A stretch of DNA of 6,513 nt from positions 1-6,513 of the forward strand of contig JAKSBB010000054.1 in NCBI GenBank assembly GCA_022361315.1, read 5' to 3'. The stretch comes from Desulfobacterales bacterium (lineage in GTDB: Bacteria > Desulfobacterota > Desulfobacteria > Desulfobacterales > Desulfobacteraceae). Position numbers and translations under genes: made by a program. A model generated the notes under the pieces. The model did not search any database and was not told the DNA's origin. It saw only the letters and a list, made by a program, of their open reading frames with translations. Shown in pieces: positions 5,590 through 6,513 of the stretch (position 1 is its first letter; the number at the start of each line of letters is the position of its first letter).

Positions 5590-6513
5590 ATGAACGTATT
5601 AATCACCGGTGCCGCCGGTTTTATCGGATCCACACTCGGCAAACGGCTTCTTGAAGAAGGGCATGCCGTCTGCGGTCTGGACAATCTGAATGACTATTAC
5701 GATGTTAATCTGAAAAAAGCCCGCTTGGAAAAACTGCAGGCCTTTCCGGAATTTGACTTCCAGAAGCTGGATTTGGCTGACCGGCCGGGGGTGAAAGCCT
5801 TATTTGAAAGCCGCCAGTTTGACTGTGTGGTGAACCTTGCTGCCCAGGCCGGTGTCCGGTACAGTATTGAGAATCCCGCATCCTACGTGGATTCAAACCT
5901 GGTGGGCTTCGGCAATATTCTTGAAGGCTGCCGGCATACAAAGGTTAAACATCTGGTCTATGCCTCCTCAAGTTCCGTTTACGGATTGAATACCCAGATG
6001 CCTTTCTCTGTGCGCCACAACGTGGATCACCCCATCAGTCTGTATGCCGCCTCAAAAAAGGCCAACGAACTCATGGCCCATACCTACAGTTATCTGTACA
6101 ATCTGCCCACCACCGGGCTACGGTTCTTTACGGTATACGGCCCCTGGGGACGACCGGATATGGCCTTGTTCCTTTTCACAAAAGCCATCCTGAATGATGA
6201 GCCCATAAAGGTGTTTAACAACGGCAATATGCAGCGGGATTTCACCTATATCGATGATATTGTGGAAGGGGTCATCCGGGTCATGAAAAATGTTCCCGAA
6301 GCAGATCCGGAGTGGTCGCCGGAAGAACCGACCCCGTCCTCCAGTTGTGTGCCCTATCGCCTGTACAATATCGGGAACAACCAGCCCGTGGCGTTAATGG
6401 ATTTTGTCCATGCCATTGAAGATGCCATCGGGAAAAAGGCGGTCATTGACTATCTGCCCATGCAGCCCGGTGATGTGCCGGCCACCTATGCAGATGTGAA
6501 CGATCTCATTGCC
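5590..6513 (+). CDS. UDP-glucuronate 4-epimerase-type NAD-dependent SDR epimerase (3' end outside window)
   Basis: Extended short-chain dehydrogenase/reductase that, in this family, interconverts UDP-glucuronate and UDP-galacturonate in the cytoplasm, supplying sugar for capsule or lipopolysaccharide. The 308 codons present include the NAD-binding motif TGAAGFIG (Gly7, Gly10, Gly13), Asp31 after the second strand, [14 protein letters not shown] at about 83-96, the catalytic ASSSSVYG (124-132 region), and Tyr152 with Lys156 (YAASK). The segment [16 protein letters not shown] at about 182-197 is typical of the UDP-glucuronate epimerase subgroup. [12 protein letters not shown] follows at about 216-227. 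Family members have about 335 residues, so only some 25-30 are missing. AAGGAA six bases before ATG 5590 supports the start. No confident promoter is seen in the 113-base gap upstream. A closely related epimerase or decarboxylase specificity cannot be excluded. Confidence 0.9.
   Translation, partial: MNVLITGAAGFIGSTLGKRLLEEGHAVCGLDNLNDYYDVNLKKARLEKLQAFPEFDFQKLDLADRPGVKALFESRQFDCVVNLAAQAGVRYSIENPASYVDSNLVGFGNILEGCRHTKVKHLVYASSSSVYGLNTQMPFSVRHNVDHPISLYAASKKANELMAHTYSYLYNLPTTGLRFFTVYGPWGRPDMALFLFTKAILNDEPIKVFNNGNMQRDFTYIDDIVEGVIRVMKNVPEADPEWSPEEPTPSSSCVPYRLYNIGNNQPVALMDFVHAIEDAIGKKAVIDYLPMQPGDVPATYADVNDLIA

Overview
The window is bacterial: densely packed genes, Shine-Dalgarno sites, one ATGA start/stop overlap and roughly balanced base composition (estimated by eye). 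The gene set and protein style suggest a Gram-negative proteobacterium or Desulfobacterota-type organism, possibly in the Desulfobacterales. That placement is an inference from general resemblance; no rRNA or other phylogenetic marker is present. I recognise no mobile element, CRISPR array, tRNA or rRNA.

Layout: (1) 1-1219, + strand: a cyclopropane-fatty-acyl-phospholipid synthase (CFA synthase) family methyltransferase. Its catalytic core is intact, but the CFA-like N-terminal region upstream is cut by an in-frame TGA at 53-55. (2) 1194-2816, +: a protein with an unrecognised N-terminal region, a predicted helical linker and a divergent class III nucleotidyl cyclase domain. It overlaps the CFA gene by 26 bases. 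(3) 2828-3670, -: a class IV PLP-dependent aminotransferase, convergent with the cyclase gene and ending 11 bases from it. (4) 3671-3833: a divergent intergenic region with a short GC-rich hairpin. (5) 3834-4996, +: a two-gene unit, an EI24/CysZ-like membrane protein followed, with an ATGA overlap, by a CULT-domain protein related to the thalidomide-binding domain of cereblon. (6) 4997-5242: an intergenic region with three inverted repeats and a promoter-like sequence. (7) 5243-5476, +: a small Arg/Asp-rich protein with repeated VDRR motifs and a strong ribosome binding site. (8) 5590-6513, +: the 5' 308 codons of a UDP-glucuronate 4-epimerase-type SDR enzyme, running off the window.

The genes do not form one obvious pathway. 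CFA synthase (membrane lipid modification), the EI24 protein (inner membrane) and the epimerase (nucleotide sugars for surface polysaccharide) all relate loosely to the cell envelope. The cyclase-like protein is a candidate signalling partner of the CFA gene because of the overlap.

The most notable item is the bacterial CULT protein. It keeps the four zinc cysteines and the three-tryptophan pocket at the spacing I recall for human cereblon, and appears translationally coupled to a membrane protein. The second is the cyclase domain, which keeps its metal-binding aspartates but has changed the base-recognition lysine and the catalytic asparagine.
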